Below are positions 6,921-15,628 of a DNA stretch of 64,000 bases, piece by piece. Source of the DNA: Acidimicrobiales bacterium (lineage in GTDB: Bacteria > Actinomycetota > Acidimicrobiia > Acidimicrobiales > SZUA-35); assembly GCA_028285495.1 (NCBI GenBank), contig JANQPB010000024.1:1-64000 (forward strand), in the 5' to 3' direction. Every line of letters starts with the position of its first letter. The stretch's first letter is position 1. A program made the translations under genes and the position numbers. Below the pieces are notes generated by a model. The model had not been told where the DNA came from. It saw nothing but the letters and a program-made list of their open reading frames with translations, and made no database searches.

Positions 6921-8801
6921 TCAGGCGAGGGCTCGGCGGGAGACGGCGGGTTCGCCGTCGTCGGTCAGCGCCGCGACGACACCCGTGACCAGCAGCGGAA
7001 CTGCGACGGCCAGCACCAGGATCGCCGTCCAGGGGTAGATCGGTTCGGGGACCGATCGATCGGTTCGGGTGACGGCCCAGAACAGCAGCACGCCGAGCGG
7101 TGCGCCGACGATGCCGGCGGTCGCGAGCTGCATCGCCGACTGGATGGCCCGGAACCAGCGTCGGATCGACGGGTCGGCACCGTTGGCGATCAGCGCCGCC
7201 ACCTCCCGATCCGTCTCGACGCCGGACAGGGCGGCGCCGACGAGGCCGAACCCGGCGAGGAAGACGGCGGCGATGGCGATCACGATCCGGTAGCCGCTCA
7301 CCGCATCGACCCGGTCGCTCGACCACGACACGAGGGTCGGGCCGGTCACACCGTCGGCCAGGATCCGGCGCTGCTCGTCGTCGAGCGGTTCTTCGGCCAC
7401 CAGCAGCCGGTACCCCGCACGTGGCCGGGCGTCGAGCTCGGCGGCGCGGTCGGCGCCGACGAGGACGACCGGGCCGTCGATCCTGGTCCCCGATCGCTGG
7501 TTGGCCGGCACGTTGGTCCCGAAGCCGAGCCGGGCCGTGTGTTCGTCGATGGCCGGGCCCAACCCTTCGGGCGCCCGGCGGGCGAGCTCACCCCGGCTGC
7601 CGTCGGCCCGGACGAGGGCGCCCCGCTCGATGGCGGCGATGGTGGCGTCGTCCGGTCCGAGGACGTCGAGGAGCTCCGGCGTGGCGACGGCGATGGCGAC
7701 CTCGCCACCCGCGGTCGAGTAGCCGTGCTCCGTGCGTTGGCGCACGTCGACGAGGCCGGCGGTCAGGAGCTGCAGGTCGACCTCGTCGGCCACGACGATC
7801 GTCTCCCGGATCAGGTCGTCGTCTGCGGTGCCGACCGACTCGTCCGGCAGCAGGACGAACCGCTCGTCGAGCGGCCAGCCGTAGCCGCTGGCCGGGTTGT
7901 CCGGCGAGTCCGAGAGGATGCCGGCCGCCCCCATCACGCCGACGGTCACGATGGCGAGCGAGGCCAGGGTCAGACGGCCGAACCGGGTGCGGTTCCTGGC
8001 CGCGTTGCGAACGGCGAGGGCAAGCGGCGTCGGGAGCAGCGGTGCCAGCCCGTCGAGCCGGACCAGCGCCGGCGCGATCAGGAGGTGGAGGCCGGCGAAG
8101 ACCCCGAGGACGGCCAGGGTCAGGATCCCGAAGTTGAACGTGGCGGTGGTGACGGCGTAGCCGAGGCACAGCGCGAGCAGGGTGGCACCGACCCAGCCCT
8201 GGAACGGTCGGGGCTCCGGCTCGGGAGCGCGGGCTGCCAGCGATTCGACCGGCGCCCGGCGGGCCATGGCCGCTGCCGGGCCGGCCCCGAACCACAGGCC
8301 GGCCGCCGTCACCGCCGCCATCAGCACGACCGAGACCGCAGCGACGACCAGGACCGTGTCGAGCCGCCGGTCACCGCTCGGCAGCCCGTCCCCGTCGGCC
8401 ACCCAGCGGAGCGGGCCGAAGGCCAGGCTGGCAGCGAGCCCGGCGACCGTGCCGATCGCGAACCCGATGGCGGCCGGGACCGCCGACTCGAGCACCAGCA
8501 GCGTCCGCAGGTGGCCAGGGTCGGCGCCGATGGCGGCCAGTCGCCCGTAGCGGAGCACCCGACGCTTGGTCGAGGTGGCCAGCACCGCGCCGACCGTGAG
8601 GGCGACCGTGGTCGCCAGCACCACGAGCAGCAGCGCCGAGAACGGATTGGGGCTCATCACCACCGGGGCGGCGAGGGTGCCGAAGGCGACCGGGAGGGCG
8701 ACGGCCGCGAGCAGCAGCGCGGCGTGGCGGCGGTCGTGCTCGGCCGGCTGCCGGGCCAGACGCAGCAGCGGGGCGAGTGCCCCCCGGCCCGAACGGCTCA
8801 C
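6921..8801 (-). CDS. FtsX/MacB-type ABC transporter permease
   Basis: A 626-residue membrane protein. Hydrophobic segments cluster near residues 30-180 (including LTVGAVLATSTKRRVLRYGRLAAIGA-like FtsX coupling helix), around 225-330, and at the end, separated by a large non-membrane domain of about 200 residues. This is the FtsX-like layout of permeases that work with a LolD/MacB-type ATPase, moving lipids, peptides or drugs or transmitting force in the envelope. The GTG start at 8801 overlaps the ATPase stop in GTGA, which decided the start. It is the last gene of the padR-ATPase-permease operon. Substrate cannot be told. Confidence 0.85.
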   Translation of the reverse strand: MSRSGRGALAPLLRLARQPAEHDRRHAALLLAAVALPVAFGTLAAPVVMSPNPFSALLLVVLATTVALTVGAVLATSTKRRVLRYGRLAAIGADPGHLRTLLVLESAVPAAIGFAIGTVAGLAASLAFGPLRWVADGDGLPSGDRRLDTVLVVAAVSVVLMAAVTAAGLWFGAGPAAAMARRAPVESLAARAPEPEPRPFQGWVGATLLALCLGYAVTTATFNFGILTLAVLGVFAGLHLLIAPALVRLDGLAPLLPTPLALAVRNAARNRTRFGRLTLASLAIVTVGVMGAAGILSDSPDNPASGYGWPLDERFVLLPDESVGTADDDLIRETIVVADEVDLQLLTAGLVDVRQRTEHGYSTAGGEVAIAVATPELLDVLGPDDATIAAIERGALVRADGSRGELARRAPEGLGPAIDEHTARLGFGTNVPANQRSGTRIDGPVVLVGADRAAELDARPRAGYRLLVAEEPLDDEQRRILADGVTGPTLVSWSSDRVDAVSGYRIVIAIAAVFLAGFGLVGAALSGVETDREVAALIANGADPSIRRWFRAIQSAMQLATAGIVGAPLGVLLFWAVTRTDRSVPEPIYPWTAILVLAVAVPLLVTGVVAALTDDGEPAVSRRALA

Positions 8802-9586
8802 GGTCGTCCCTCGGCCGGCCTGCCGGTCAGGTCGACGAGGTCGGGCCGTCTGGCCGGCCGGATGGCCTCGGACTCGATCGACGGCTCGCCCGGACGTCGC
8901 TGGAGCCGGATCACCCGATCGGCCCAGGCGGCCAGCGAGGGCTCGTGGGTGACCACCAGTGCGGCCGCCCCCTCGTCGCACCGGGCCCGGATGAGGCGAA
9001 CGATCTCCTCGCCGGTGAGATCGTCCAGGGCGGAGGTCGGTTCGTCGGCCAGCAGCAGCGTGCGGCGACCGACGAGCCCGCGGGCGATGGCCACCCGCTG
9101 CCGCTGCCCGCCGCTGAGCTCGTCGGGGTGGCGGTGGCCGAGGCCGTCGAGCCCGACCCGTTCGAGGGCGGTCGTCGCTGCGGCCGTCGCCGCCGCCCGA
9201 CGTTGCCCGTCGAGCTCGAGCGGCAGCGCCACGTTCTCGATCGCGGTCAACGTCGGCAACAGGTTGAGGTCCTGGAAGACGTAGCCGACGTGACGACGGC
9301 GGATCGCGGCCTTGGCCCGATCGGACGACCCGGTCAGCCGCTCGCCGACCACCGTGACCGTGCCGACGGTGGCCTCGACCAGGCCGCCGGCGAGGTTGAG
9401 CAGGCTCGACTTGCCCGAGCCGGAGCGACCGGTGACCGCCACCAGCTCACCGGCGGCGACCTGGAGGTCGACGTGGTCGATGGCGTGCACCGGGGCTTCC
9501 GTCGAGCCGAGCACGAGGCCGACCCGCTCGAGCGTGAGGACCGGCGGTTGTGCCTCGCCCGGCGGTGCGAGATCGGTCTCGGTCAT
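8798..9586 (-). CDS. ABC transporter ATP-binding protein (LolD/MacB type)
   Basis: A 262-residue ATPase with Walker A GRSGSGKSSLL (about residue 60), Q-loop YVFQDLNLLPTLTAIENVALPL, signature LSGGQRQRVAIARG, Walker B LLLADEPTSALD and the His switch VTHE. The VFQDLNLLPTLTAIENV segment is typical of ATPases paired with FtsX-like permeases. The ATG at 9586 overlaps the padR stop (ATGA) and its own stop overlaps the permease start, so all three genes are translationally coupled. Expression is probably controlled by the PadR regulator encoded first. Confidence 0.93.
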   Translation of the reverse strand: MTETDLAPPGEAQPPVLTLERVGLVLGSTEAPVHAIDHVDLQVAAGELVAVTGRSGSGKSSLLNLAGGLVEATVGTVTVVGERLTGSSDRAKAAIRRRHVGYVFQDLNLLPTLTAIENVALPLELDGQRRAAATAAATTALERVGLDGLGHRHPDELSGGQRQRVAIARGLVGRRTLLLADEPTSALDDLTGEEIVRLIRARCDEGAAALVVTHEPSLAAWADRVIRLQRRPGEPSIESEAIRPARRPDLVDLTGRPAEGRP

Positions 9587-10251
9587 GGTGTGCCCTCGCT
9601 TGGTCGCTCGTCGCCGGCCCCGGTCCCGGAGTCGACGACGGTCGGTGTCGGTGTGGGGCGATGATCGCCGTCGCGGCCGACGATGGTGGCGGCGCCGGCG
9701 TCGCCCGCGCCGGTCGCCGCCACCCGTTCCTCCGCCCGGTCGAGCCAGCGCAGCTCCGCCTCGGCCACGAAGGCCATCCGGTCGAGCTGCAGGCTCCAGG
9801 CCAGCGTCGGGTCGCCATCGGCCCGCATGGCGGTCAGGGCCTGCAGGGTCTCGGTTGTGGCCCGCCGCTGGGCCCGCAGCAGGCTGGCCACCTCGCCGGC
9901 CTCCGATGCCAGCGCCAGGAGCACCCGCATCGTCGTCTCGTCGCGGTTGGCCAGATCGGCCGGCGATGGCGTGGCCAGCCACTGGCGGAAGACGGCAAGG
10001 CCGGCGTCGGTGAGCGCATACGGGACGCGTCCACCGGGCTGCGGCTCGTCGCCGGCGTCGCCGGCGGTTGCGGCGGCGGCATCGGTCGGCTCGACGAGGC
10101 CGTCGCGCTCCAGCCGCTGGAGGGTGGTGTAGACCTGGCCGACGTTGAGCGGCCAGGCCTGGCCCGTGGCGGCCTCGAAGTCGGCCTTGAGCTGGTAGCC
10201 GTGCTTCGGACCGTCGGCCAGCAGGGTCAGGAGCGCCTCGCGGACTGCCAT
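9583..10251 (-). CDS. PadR-family transcriptional regulator
   Basis: A 222-residue PadR regulator. The winged-helix domain is at residues 1-85 (VREALLTLLADGPKHGYQLKADFE and VYTTLQRLERDGLVEP are the family signatures), followed by a helical dimerisation region (Vir_C-like, about 100-180) and a low-complexity tail. PadR proteins repress linked transporters and are released by a ligand. The gene leads the efflux operon and its ATG directly abuts an inverted repeat that is probably its own operator. The lack of space for a Shine-Dalgarno suggests leaderless translation. Confidence 0.93.
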   Translation of the reverse strand: MAVREALLTLLADGPKHGYQLKADFEAATGQAWPLNVGQVYTTLQRLERDGLVEPTDAAAATAGDAGDEPQPGGRVPYALTDAGLAVFRQWLATPSPADLANRDETTMRVLLALASEAGEVASLLRAQRRATTETLQALTAMRADGDPTLAWSLQLDRMAFVAEAELRWLDRAEERVAATGAGDAGAATIVGRDGDHRPTPTPTVVDSGTGAGDERPSEGTP

Positions 10252-10275
10252 ATACTCAGTATGTATACCGAGTAT
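10252..10275. promoter_or_regulatory. Inverted repeat at the padR start (PadR operator)
   Basis: Two 11-bp arms, atactcagtat (10252-10262) and ataccgagtat (10265-10275), form an inverted repeat with one mismatch and a 2-bp spacer. It is the most AT-rich spot for kilobases and begins at the base next to the padR start codon. ATAC/GTAT half-sites are typical of PadR boxes. Its placement would let the regulator cover the -10 region of a leaderless promoter. Confidence 0.75.
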
Positions 10276-10282
10276 GCTCCCC

Positions 10283-10338
10283 GTGTCAATGGGCCTGTGT
10301 CAACGGGCCTGTGTCAACGGGCCCGTGTCGACGGGCCC
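10283..10338. repeat. Four tandem 14-bp repeats
   Basis: Units gtgtcaatgggcct, gtgtcaacgggcct, gtgtcaacgggccc and gtgtcgacgggccc follow head to tail, each differing from the next by one base. They lie between the PadR operator and the flagellin gene. No function is visible; slippage expansion or a protein-binding array are both possible. Confidence 0.85.
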
Positions 10339-10354
10339 TGCCAGCGGCGGCACA

Positions 10355-10380
10355 TGGGGGCCCGACGGGTCGGGCCCCCA
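10355..10380. terminator. Near-perfect palindrome, likely flagellin terminator
   Basis: Two perfectly complementary 12-base arms (10355-10366 and 10369-10380) with two bases between them, starting TGGGGGCCCGAC. It is about 105 bases beyond the fliC stop and before the padR promoter on the same strand, which suits a terminator, though no T-run follows. Confidence 0.55.
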
Positions 10381-10448
10381 CCTGTGGCGCGAACGAAGGA
10401 ATCGTCGCGTGATCGTGTCGTCCGGCGCCGGCTGCGGAACCGGCCCCT

Positions 10449-11306
<858 letters not shown>

Positions 11307-11308
11307 GG

Positions 11309-11359
11309 GCTCTCGATGTCCTTCCTAGAGAGAGCGGCCGGCTCCATCCGTTGAGCCGG
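11309..11359 (-). promoter_or_regulatory. Flagellin leader with two GGA-displaying hairpins (candidate CsrA sites)
   Basis: On the transcript strand a 7-bp hairpin (11338-11359) shows loop AACGGAUG, containing the ANGGA consensus. A second 6-bp hairpin (GCUCUC/GAGAGC, 11309-11335) holds AGGAAGGA, the Shine-Dalgarno, in its 15-base loop. The 13-base string TCTAGGAAGGACA is identical in the other flagellin leader. Distances of both GGA sites to the ATG (about 42 and 16) match those of that leader (about 45 and 14). Confidence 0.65.
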
Positions 11360-11503
11360 TCGACGGCTCGTTGTCCGCCGACACCTCTCCGTCGGACGGA
11401 GCGCCGGGGGTGAAAGGACGAATGACGTATTCGGTGCCGGCGACCCATCATGGGGAGGCGACCGGCCCACGAGCGAGGCGATCCGCCGAAGGCGGTCGCA
11501 CGG

Positions 11504-12406
11504 CTACCGGAGGAAGTCGAGCAGCGACACGCTGATGCCCCGCGCCGTGGCGGCCAGCGTGGCCTCGTAGCTGGTCTCGGCGGAGCGCAGGCGGACGATG
11601 GCCTCGGCCATGTCGGTGTCGCGGATCTTCGAGACGTCGCTCTCCACGGCGAGCTTCTCGCCCCCGTGGCGGAACTCGGCGGCGTCGAGCTGACGGCTGA
11701 TGGCGCCGATCCTGCCCTGGGCCGAACCGATCCGGGCGGTGGTCACGTCGACCGCCTCGATGCCCTGGCGCACGGTGGCGTTGTCGCCGAGCTCGACGGC
11801 ATCGGCCAATGCGTGCAGGGTCTCGAAGGCGGTCCCGTTCAGCGGGTCGCCCGGGTTGGTGACGCCGAAGACGTCGGGGCCCGGGAGCCCGACGACGACG
11901 ACCTCGTCCTTGTCGATCGTCATCTCGACGGACGAGCTGTCACCGACGTAGGTGCCGGACAGATCGTAGGCCTCGGGGTGATCGGCCGTGCCGGCGAAGA
12001 TCGGTCGACCCTGGACCTTGACGTTGGCGATCGTCCGCAGCTCCTCGGAGATGGCCCGGATGTCGGCCGCCAGGGCTGCGTTCTCGGTGGCGCCCAGGGT
12101 GTCGTTGCCGGCCTGGACGGCCAGGGTCTTGGCCCGGCCGAGCAGGTTGGCCGCCGACTGCAGGGCGCCGTCGCCGCCGTTGATCCACAGCCGTGCGGCC
12201 GAGTTGTTCCGGTCGTACTGCTCGATGCGGCGCAACCGCGACTGGTGCCGCAGGATCTGCGTCGCCCCCGCCGGGTCGTCGGACGGCTGGTCGATGCGGC
12301 GCCCGGTGGTCAGCGCCCGCTCGTGCTCGGCGGTCCTGGCCCTGGCGTCGCCGATCCAGTTGATCCGCGAGTTGGCCAGTCCCTGGTCGGTGATCCTCAG
12401 TCCCAT
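11504..12406 (-). CDS. flgL: Hook-filament junction protein FlgL
   Basis: A 300-residue FlgL (HAP3): N-terminal MGLRITDQGLANSRINWIGDARAR followed by GRRIDQPSDDPAGATQILR, the flagellin-like D0/D1 start of this family, and a C-terminal helix with KIRDTDMAEAIVRL like flagellin. It joins the hook (via FlgK) to the filament. The ATG at 12406 lies 29 bases after the flgK stop with GGGAG upstream, so the two are co-transcribed. Length is normal for FlgL. Confidence 0.93.
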   Translation of the reverse strand: MGLRITDQGLANSRINWIGDARARTAEHERALTTGRRIDQPSDDPAGATQILRHQSRLRRIEQYDRNNSAARLWINGGDGALQSAANLLGRAKTLAVQAGNDTLGATENAALAADIRAISEELRTIANVKVQGRPIFAGTADHPEAYDLSGTYVGDSSSVEMTIDKDEVVVVGLPGPDVFGVTNPGDPLNGTAFETLHALADAVELGDNATVRQGIEAVDVTTARIGSAQGRIGAISRQLDAAEFRHGGEKLAVESDVSKIRDTDMAEAIVRLRSAETSYEATLAATARGISVSLLDFLR

Positions 12407-12435
12407 GTCGTCCGCTCCCGTTCTCGCGCCTCGGC

Positions 12436-13830
12436 CTAGCGGCCCACCAGGCCGACGGTCATCAGCGTCTGCAGCATCTCGTCGATCGAGGTCATGATCC
12501 GGGCCGAGGCCTCGTAGGCCCGCTGGGCCGTGATCAGCTCGGTCAGCTCCTCGTCGAGGCTGACCCCGCCCGCGGCCAGCGCCATCGTGTCGGCCTGTTG
12601 CTTGGCGATCTCGGCCGCGTTGGCCTGCCCGTCCGAGGCCGAGACCTTGGCCGCCAGCTCGCCGACCACCGTGACGAAGCCGGCCATCGGACCGCCCGGC
12701 TCGTCGGCCAGCTGGGCCAGCGCCCGGATGTTGCCGTTGTCGAGCAGCCCGCTGCCGGGCAGGCGGGTGGCCACCCGGTCCGGCTGACCGGCGACGTCAG
12801 GCGACAGGCGCAGCTCGCCGGTGTTGGGGCCGACCTCGAGCAGGTCGTTGCCGGTCGAGCCGTCGATGCTGACGCCGACCGAGTGGATGGCGTTGACCTG
12901 GGCCGCCAGGTCGGCGGCCACCGCGTCGAGGGCCCGGCGGCCGTCTGGGATCGTCGTCTGCAGCGCCTCCAGCTGGGCGGCCAGCGTGCCGCCGGTGACG
13001 TTCAGCTCCCGACCGGACTGGTTGACCACGTTGACGTCGGCGTAGCCGAGCGGGGACAGCGTCGGGTCGACGGCGTAGACCACCTCGAGCTCCTGCGAGA
13101 GGCCGTTGCTGACCAGCAACTGGCCGTCGAGCGAGATGGTCACCTGGCCGTCGGCCTGCTCGGAGATGGTCACGTCGGCCAGGGCGGCCAGCTCGGTGAT
13201 CATCATGTCGCGCTGGTCGGTGAGCGTGTTCGGGTCGGCGTCGATCGTGTTGGCGCCCAGGATCTCGGCATCGGCCGAGGCGATCTGGTCGCTCAGCGAG
13301 TTGATCGCTCGCACGGTGTCGAACAGCTCCTCCTCGGTCCGGGACCGGAGGTCGTCGATGTCGCCTGCGGTCCGGGTGAAGCCCTGACCGACGATCTCGG
13401 CCCGCTGCAGCACCACCCGCCGCATGGCCGGGTCGTCCGGCGAGCCGGCCAGGTCGTCGAAGCTGTTGAACAGGTCGGTCATCTGGTCGTGGAGGCCGCC
13501 GGGATTGAGGCCGCCGATCACGTCCTCGAGGGCGTGGAGGATGTCGGCCCGCTCCGAGGCCGCCGTCGCCCGCCCACCCTGGCTGCGGGCGTGGTCGGAC
13601 AGCGTCTTGTCCCGGACCCTGGCGATGTCGAGCACCTGGACACCACCGCCGCTGCGGTAGTCGCCCACGATGAGGCCGCTGGAGTTGTTGTGGATCGGAC
13701 CGAGCTCGACCCGCTGCTTGTGGTAGCCGGGGGTGTTGACGTTGGTGATGTTCTCACCGATGACGTTGATGCGCTGCTGGTGCGCGTTGAGGCCGGTGTA
13801 GGCGATGTTGAGCGAACCGAACGAGGGCAT
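12436..13830 (-). CDS. flgK: Hook-associated protein FlgK
   Basis: A 464-residue FlgK (HAP1). The rod/hook-family N-terminal motif (SLNIAYTGLNAHQQRINVIG, then ENITNVNTPGYHKQRVEL) is clear, and the C terminus has LTELITAQRAYEASARIM, the matching family helix. The ATG at 13830 was chosen because upstream translation is unrelated and it sits one base after the flgN stop. FlgK forms the hook-side junction ring and is escorted by FlgN. It is in the order flgN-flgK-flgL. Confidence 0.95.
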   Translation of the reverse strand: MPSFGSLNIAYTGLNAHQQRINVIGENITNVNTPGYHKQRVELGPIHNNSSGLIVGDYRSGGGVQVLDIARVRDKTLSDHARSQGGRATAASERADILHALEDVIGGLNPGGLHDQMTDLFNSFDDLAGSPDDPAMRRVVLQRAEIVGQGFTRTAGDIDDLRSRTEEELFDTVRAINSLSDQIASADAEILGANTIDADPNTLTDQRDMMITELAALADVTISEQADGQVTISLDGQLLVSNGLSQELEVVYAVDPTLSPLGYADVNVVNQSGRELNVTGGTLAAQLEALQTTIPDGRRALDAVAADLAAQVNAIHSVGVSIDGSTGNDLLEVGPNTGELRLSPDVAGQPDRVATRLPGSGLLDNGNIRALAQLADEPGGPMAGFVTVVGELAAKVSASDGQANAAEIAKQQADTMALAAGGVSLDEELTELITAQRAYEASARIMTSIDEMLQTLMTVGLVGR

Positions 13831-13831
13831 C

Positions 13832-14401
13832 TCAGGCCCGCCCGTCGAACAGCACCGCCGAGGTGCCACCGTGCTTGCCGTCCGGCTGCGGGCGCCCGTC
13901 CTGGCCGTAGCCGGTCCCGGTCGAGCGGGCCTGGAACTGACCGCTCGACTGGAGCAGGGCGTCGATCAGCTGGTTGATGCCGGCCGAGCCCTCGGCCAGG
14001 GCCGAGGTGTTGCGCTGCCGCAGCTCGGAGACCCGGTTGACCGCCGCCTCGAGCTCGACCTGCTGCTCGGTCAGGATCTCGCCCCACGGGTCGGGTGCGT
14101 CATCGGCCAGTTCCCGGAGGCTGAGCGGGCCCGTCGGGCCCTCGCCCAGGATCATCTCCCGTTGGAGGTCGAGGGCGCCGAGGGCGTCCGAGGTCTCCTG
14201 GAAGAGGTCGGCCATGTGTCGCTGCCAGTCCTGACGACCGCTGGCGGTCACCGTCAGCTGGACCTCGAGCAGGAACTCGAAGCGCTCCAGCAGTGGCCGA
14301 TAGCGCCACAGCAGCTGGTTGAGCTGCCCAAGGTCGATGGTCCGGGGCGCAGTCGCGTGCCCGCCAACGGGTCCCTGGGGAGGAGCGTTCCGGTCGGTCA
14401 T
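13832..14401 (-). CDS. flgN: FlgN-type export chaperone
   Basis: A 189-residue, mainly helical protein with LNQLLWRYRPLLERFEFLLEVQLTV near residue 30 and VNRVSELRQRNTSALAEGSAGINQL near residue 130. FlgN-family chaperones keep FlgK and FlgL soluble and bring them to the export gate. The assignment rests on this helical pattern and on its location directly before flgK with one base between. The last 35 residues are Gly/Gln-rich. Confidence 0.8.
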   Translation of the reverse strand: MTDRNAPPQGPVGGHATAPRTIDLGQLNQLLWRYRPLLERFEFLLEVQLTVTASGRQDWQRHMADLFQETSDALGALDLQREMILGEGPTGPLSLRELADDAPDPWGEILTEQQVELEAAVNRVSELRQRNTSALAEGSAGINQLIDALLQSSGQFQARSTGTGYGQDGRPQPDGKHGGTSAVLFDGRA

Positions 14402-14497
14402 GCTCTCAGGCTCGGCACTTCGCCTCCGTTCATGAGCCCGGTGGGCCGGGAGACCCAGATCGCCGGCGCGTCGGCGCCCGACCGCCGGCCCGAGCCG

Positions 14498-15376
14498 TCA
14501 GCCGGACGTCGCCAGCGGTGGCGGCTGCGGTTGTGCCTCGGCCGGTGGGGCCGGGCCGGCCCGGACCGGGGCCCGGTCCCACGGTCTGGAGTCGGCAACG
14601 GCCTTGGCGTAGGCCCGCTGGCGCTCGGTGAGCTTGGTCGGCGGTCGGGCCGGTTCCGTCTCGGGGTCGAGATACGCCTGCCGCAGCCCCTCCCGGAGCA
14701 TGCGGACGGCCTCCTCCTTGAGCTGGCTGGCGCGGGACTGGGTGACGCCGAGCGTTCGACCGAGCTCGGTGATGCTCGTTCCCTCGAAGAAGAAGCCGAC
14801 GATGATCAGCCGGTGTCGCTCGGGCAGCATGGCGACGCCGTTGCGGAGGTAGCCGACCAGCTCGTCGTCGGTGACCCGCTCCTCGGCCTGGCGGCGATGG
14901 TCGGCGACGGTTGCCGCCAGCGGGACCGGGGTGTCGTCGGTCCGGACCGGCCGGTCGAGCGAGTCGAGGCGGGCCTTGGCGATGTCGTCGCGGAGCCGAT
15001 GCAGCTCGGTCAGCGAGCACCCGAGCTCGGCGGTCAGCTCGGCTGCGGTCGGGGAGTGGTCGAGGGCGGCCCGTTCGGCGGCGGCGTTGAGCCGGCGCTC
15101 GGCCGCCCTGACCGAGCGGGGGGCCCAGTCGTTCCGCCGGAGCAGGTCGATGATGGCCCCCTCGATGCGGCGGCCGGCGAACGTCGAGAAGGCGGCGCCG
15201 GCCCCGGGGTCGAACCTCACGGTGGCCGAGATCAGGCCGAGCACGCCGGTCTGGACGAGGTCGTCCCGGCTGTAGCTGGCCGGCAGGCCGGCGGCGACGC
15301 GGTTGACGATGTGCTCGACGAGGGGCACGTTGGCCAGGACCGTTTCGCGTTGCTCATCCGTGAGAATCGTCGACAA
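14498..15376 (-). CDS. fliA: Flagellar sigma factor, FliA/WhiG type
   Basis: A 292-residue sigma-70-family protein of the sigma-28 group: region 2 (VPLVEHIVNRVAAGLP, DLVQTGVLGLISATVRFDP, FSTFAGRRIEGAIIDLLRR with the RNDWAPRSVR motif), region 3, and region 4 (LPERHRLIIVGFFFEGTSI then ELGRTLGVTQSRASQLKEEA). The Pro/Ala-rich last 50 residues are an extension. I chose a TTG start at 15376 because GGGAGG stands five bases before it and the protein then begins just before region 2; no ATG or GTG fits. It should transcribe late flagellar genes such as the downstream flgN-flgK-flgL-fliC set. Confidence 0.9.
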   Translation of the reverse strand: MSTILTDEQRETVLANVPLVEHIVNRVAAGLPASYSRDDLVQTGVLGLISATVRFDPGAGAAFSTFAGRRIEGAIIDLLRRNDWAPRSVRAAERRLNAAAERAALDHSPTAAELTAELGCSLTELHRLRDDIAKARLDSLDRPVRTDDTPVPLAATVADHRRQAEERVTDDELVGYLRNGVAMLPERHRLIIVGFFFEGTSITELGRTLGVTQSRASQLKEEAVRMLREGLRQAYLDPETEPARPPTKLTERQRAYAKAVADSRPWDRAPVRAGPAPPAEAQPQPPPLATSG

Positions 15377-15628
15377 CCCAGCCTCCCTGCCAGAAGTCGC
15401 TCCTGGTGGGTGTCGGTCCGGGGTCCGGATTCCTTTACCGGCGGCCGCAACGGTGAGCCGGCCGAATCGCCCTGGTGGGCAGGCCGGCCCACGGCGGGCT
15501 TCTCGACGGCGGATGGGTGGCCCGCTCCGGCCCGGGGATGTCGTCGACGGCCCCGGACGCCGGTCGACATTACAAAAGCATGTAGACTCGTCGGCGCCAG
15601 CACGACTCCATGGCGGAAAGAGCACTGC
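15377..15628. promoter_or_regulatory. Divergent promoter region between fliA and the OmpA-like gene
   Basis: This 252-bp gap separates two divergent genes. A locally AT-rich stretch at 15570-15590 (attacaaaagcatgtagact) contains TAGACT at 15583-15588, a possible -10 for the plus-strand gene, but no well-spaced -35 is convincing. GGGAGG near 15382 is the fliA ribosome binding site on the minus strand. Confidence 0.35.

Noticed and set aside
6921..8981. Longer version of the FtsX-type permease starting at 8981
   Set aside because: The extra N terminus is Arg/Gly-rich and lies over the ATPase gene; the GTGA overlap at 8801 gives a clean start.
10283..10338. Possible CRISPR array
   Set aside because: The 14-bp units are directly adjacent with no spacers and there are no cas genes.
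11360..11503. Sigma-28 promoter for fliC
   Set aside because: No pair matching TAAA and GCCGATAA at the proper spacing could be found; nothing safe to report.
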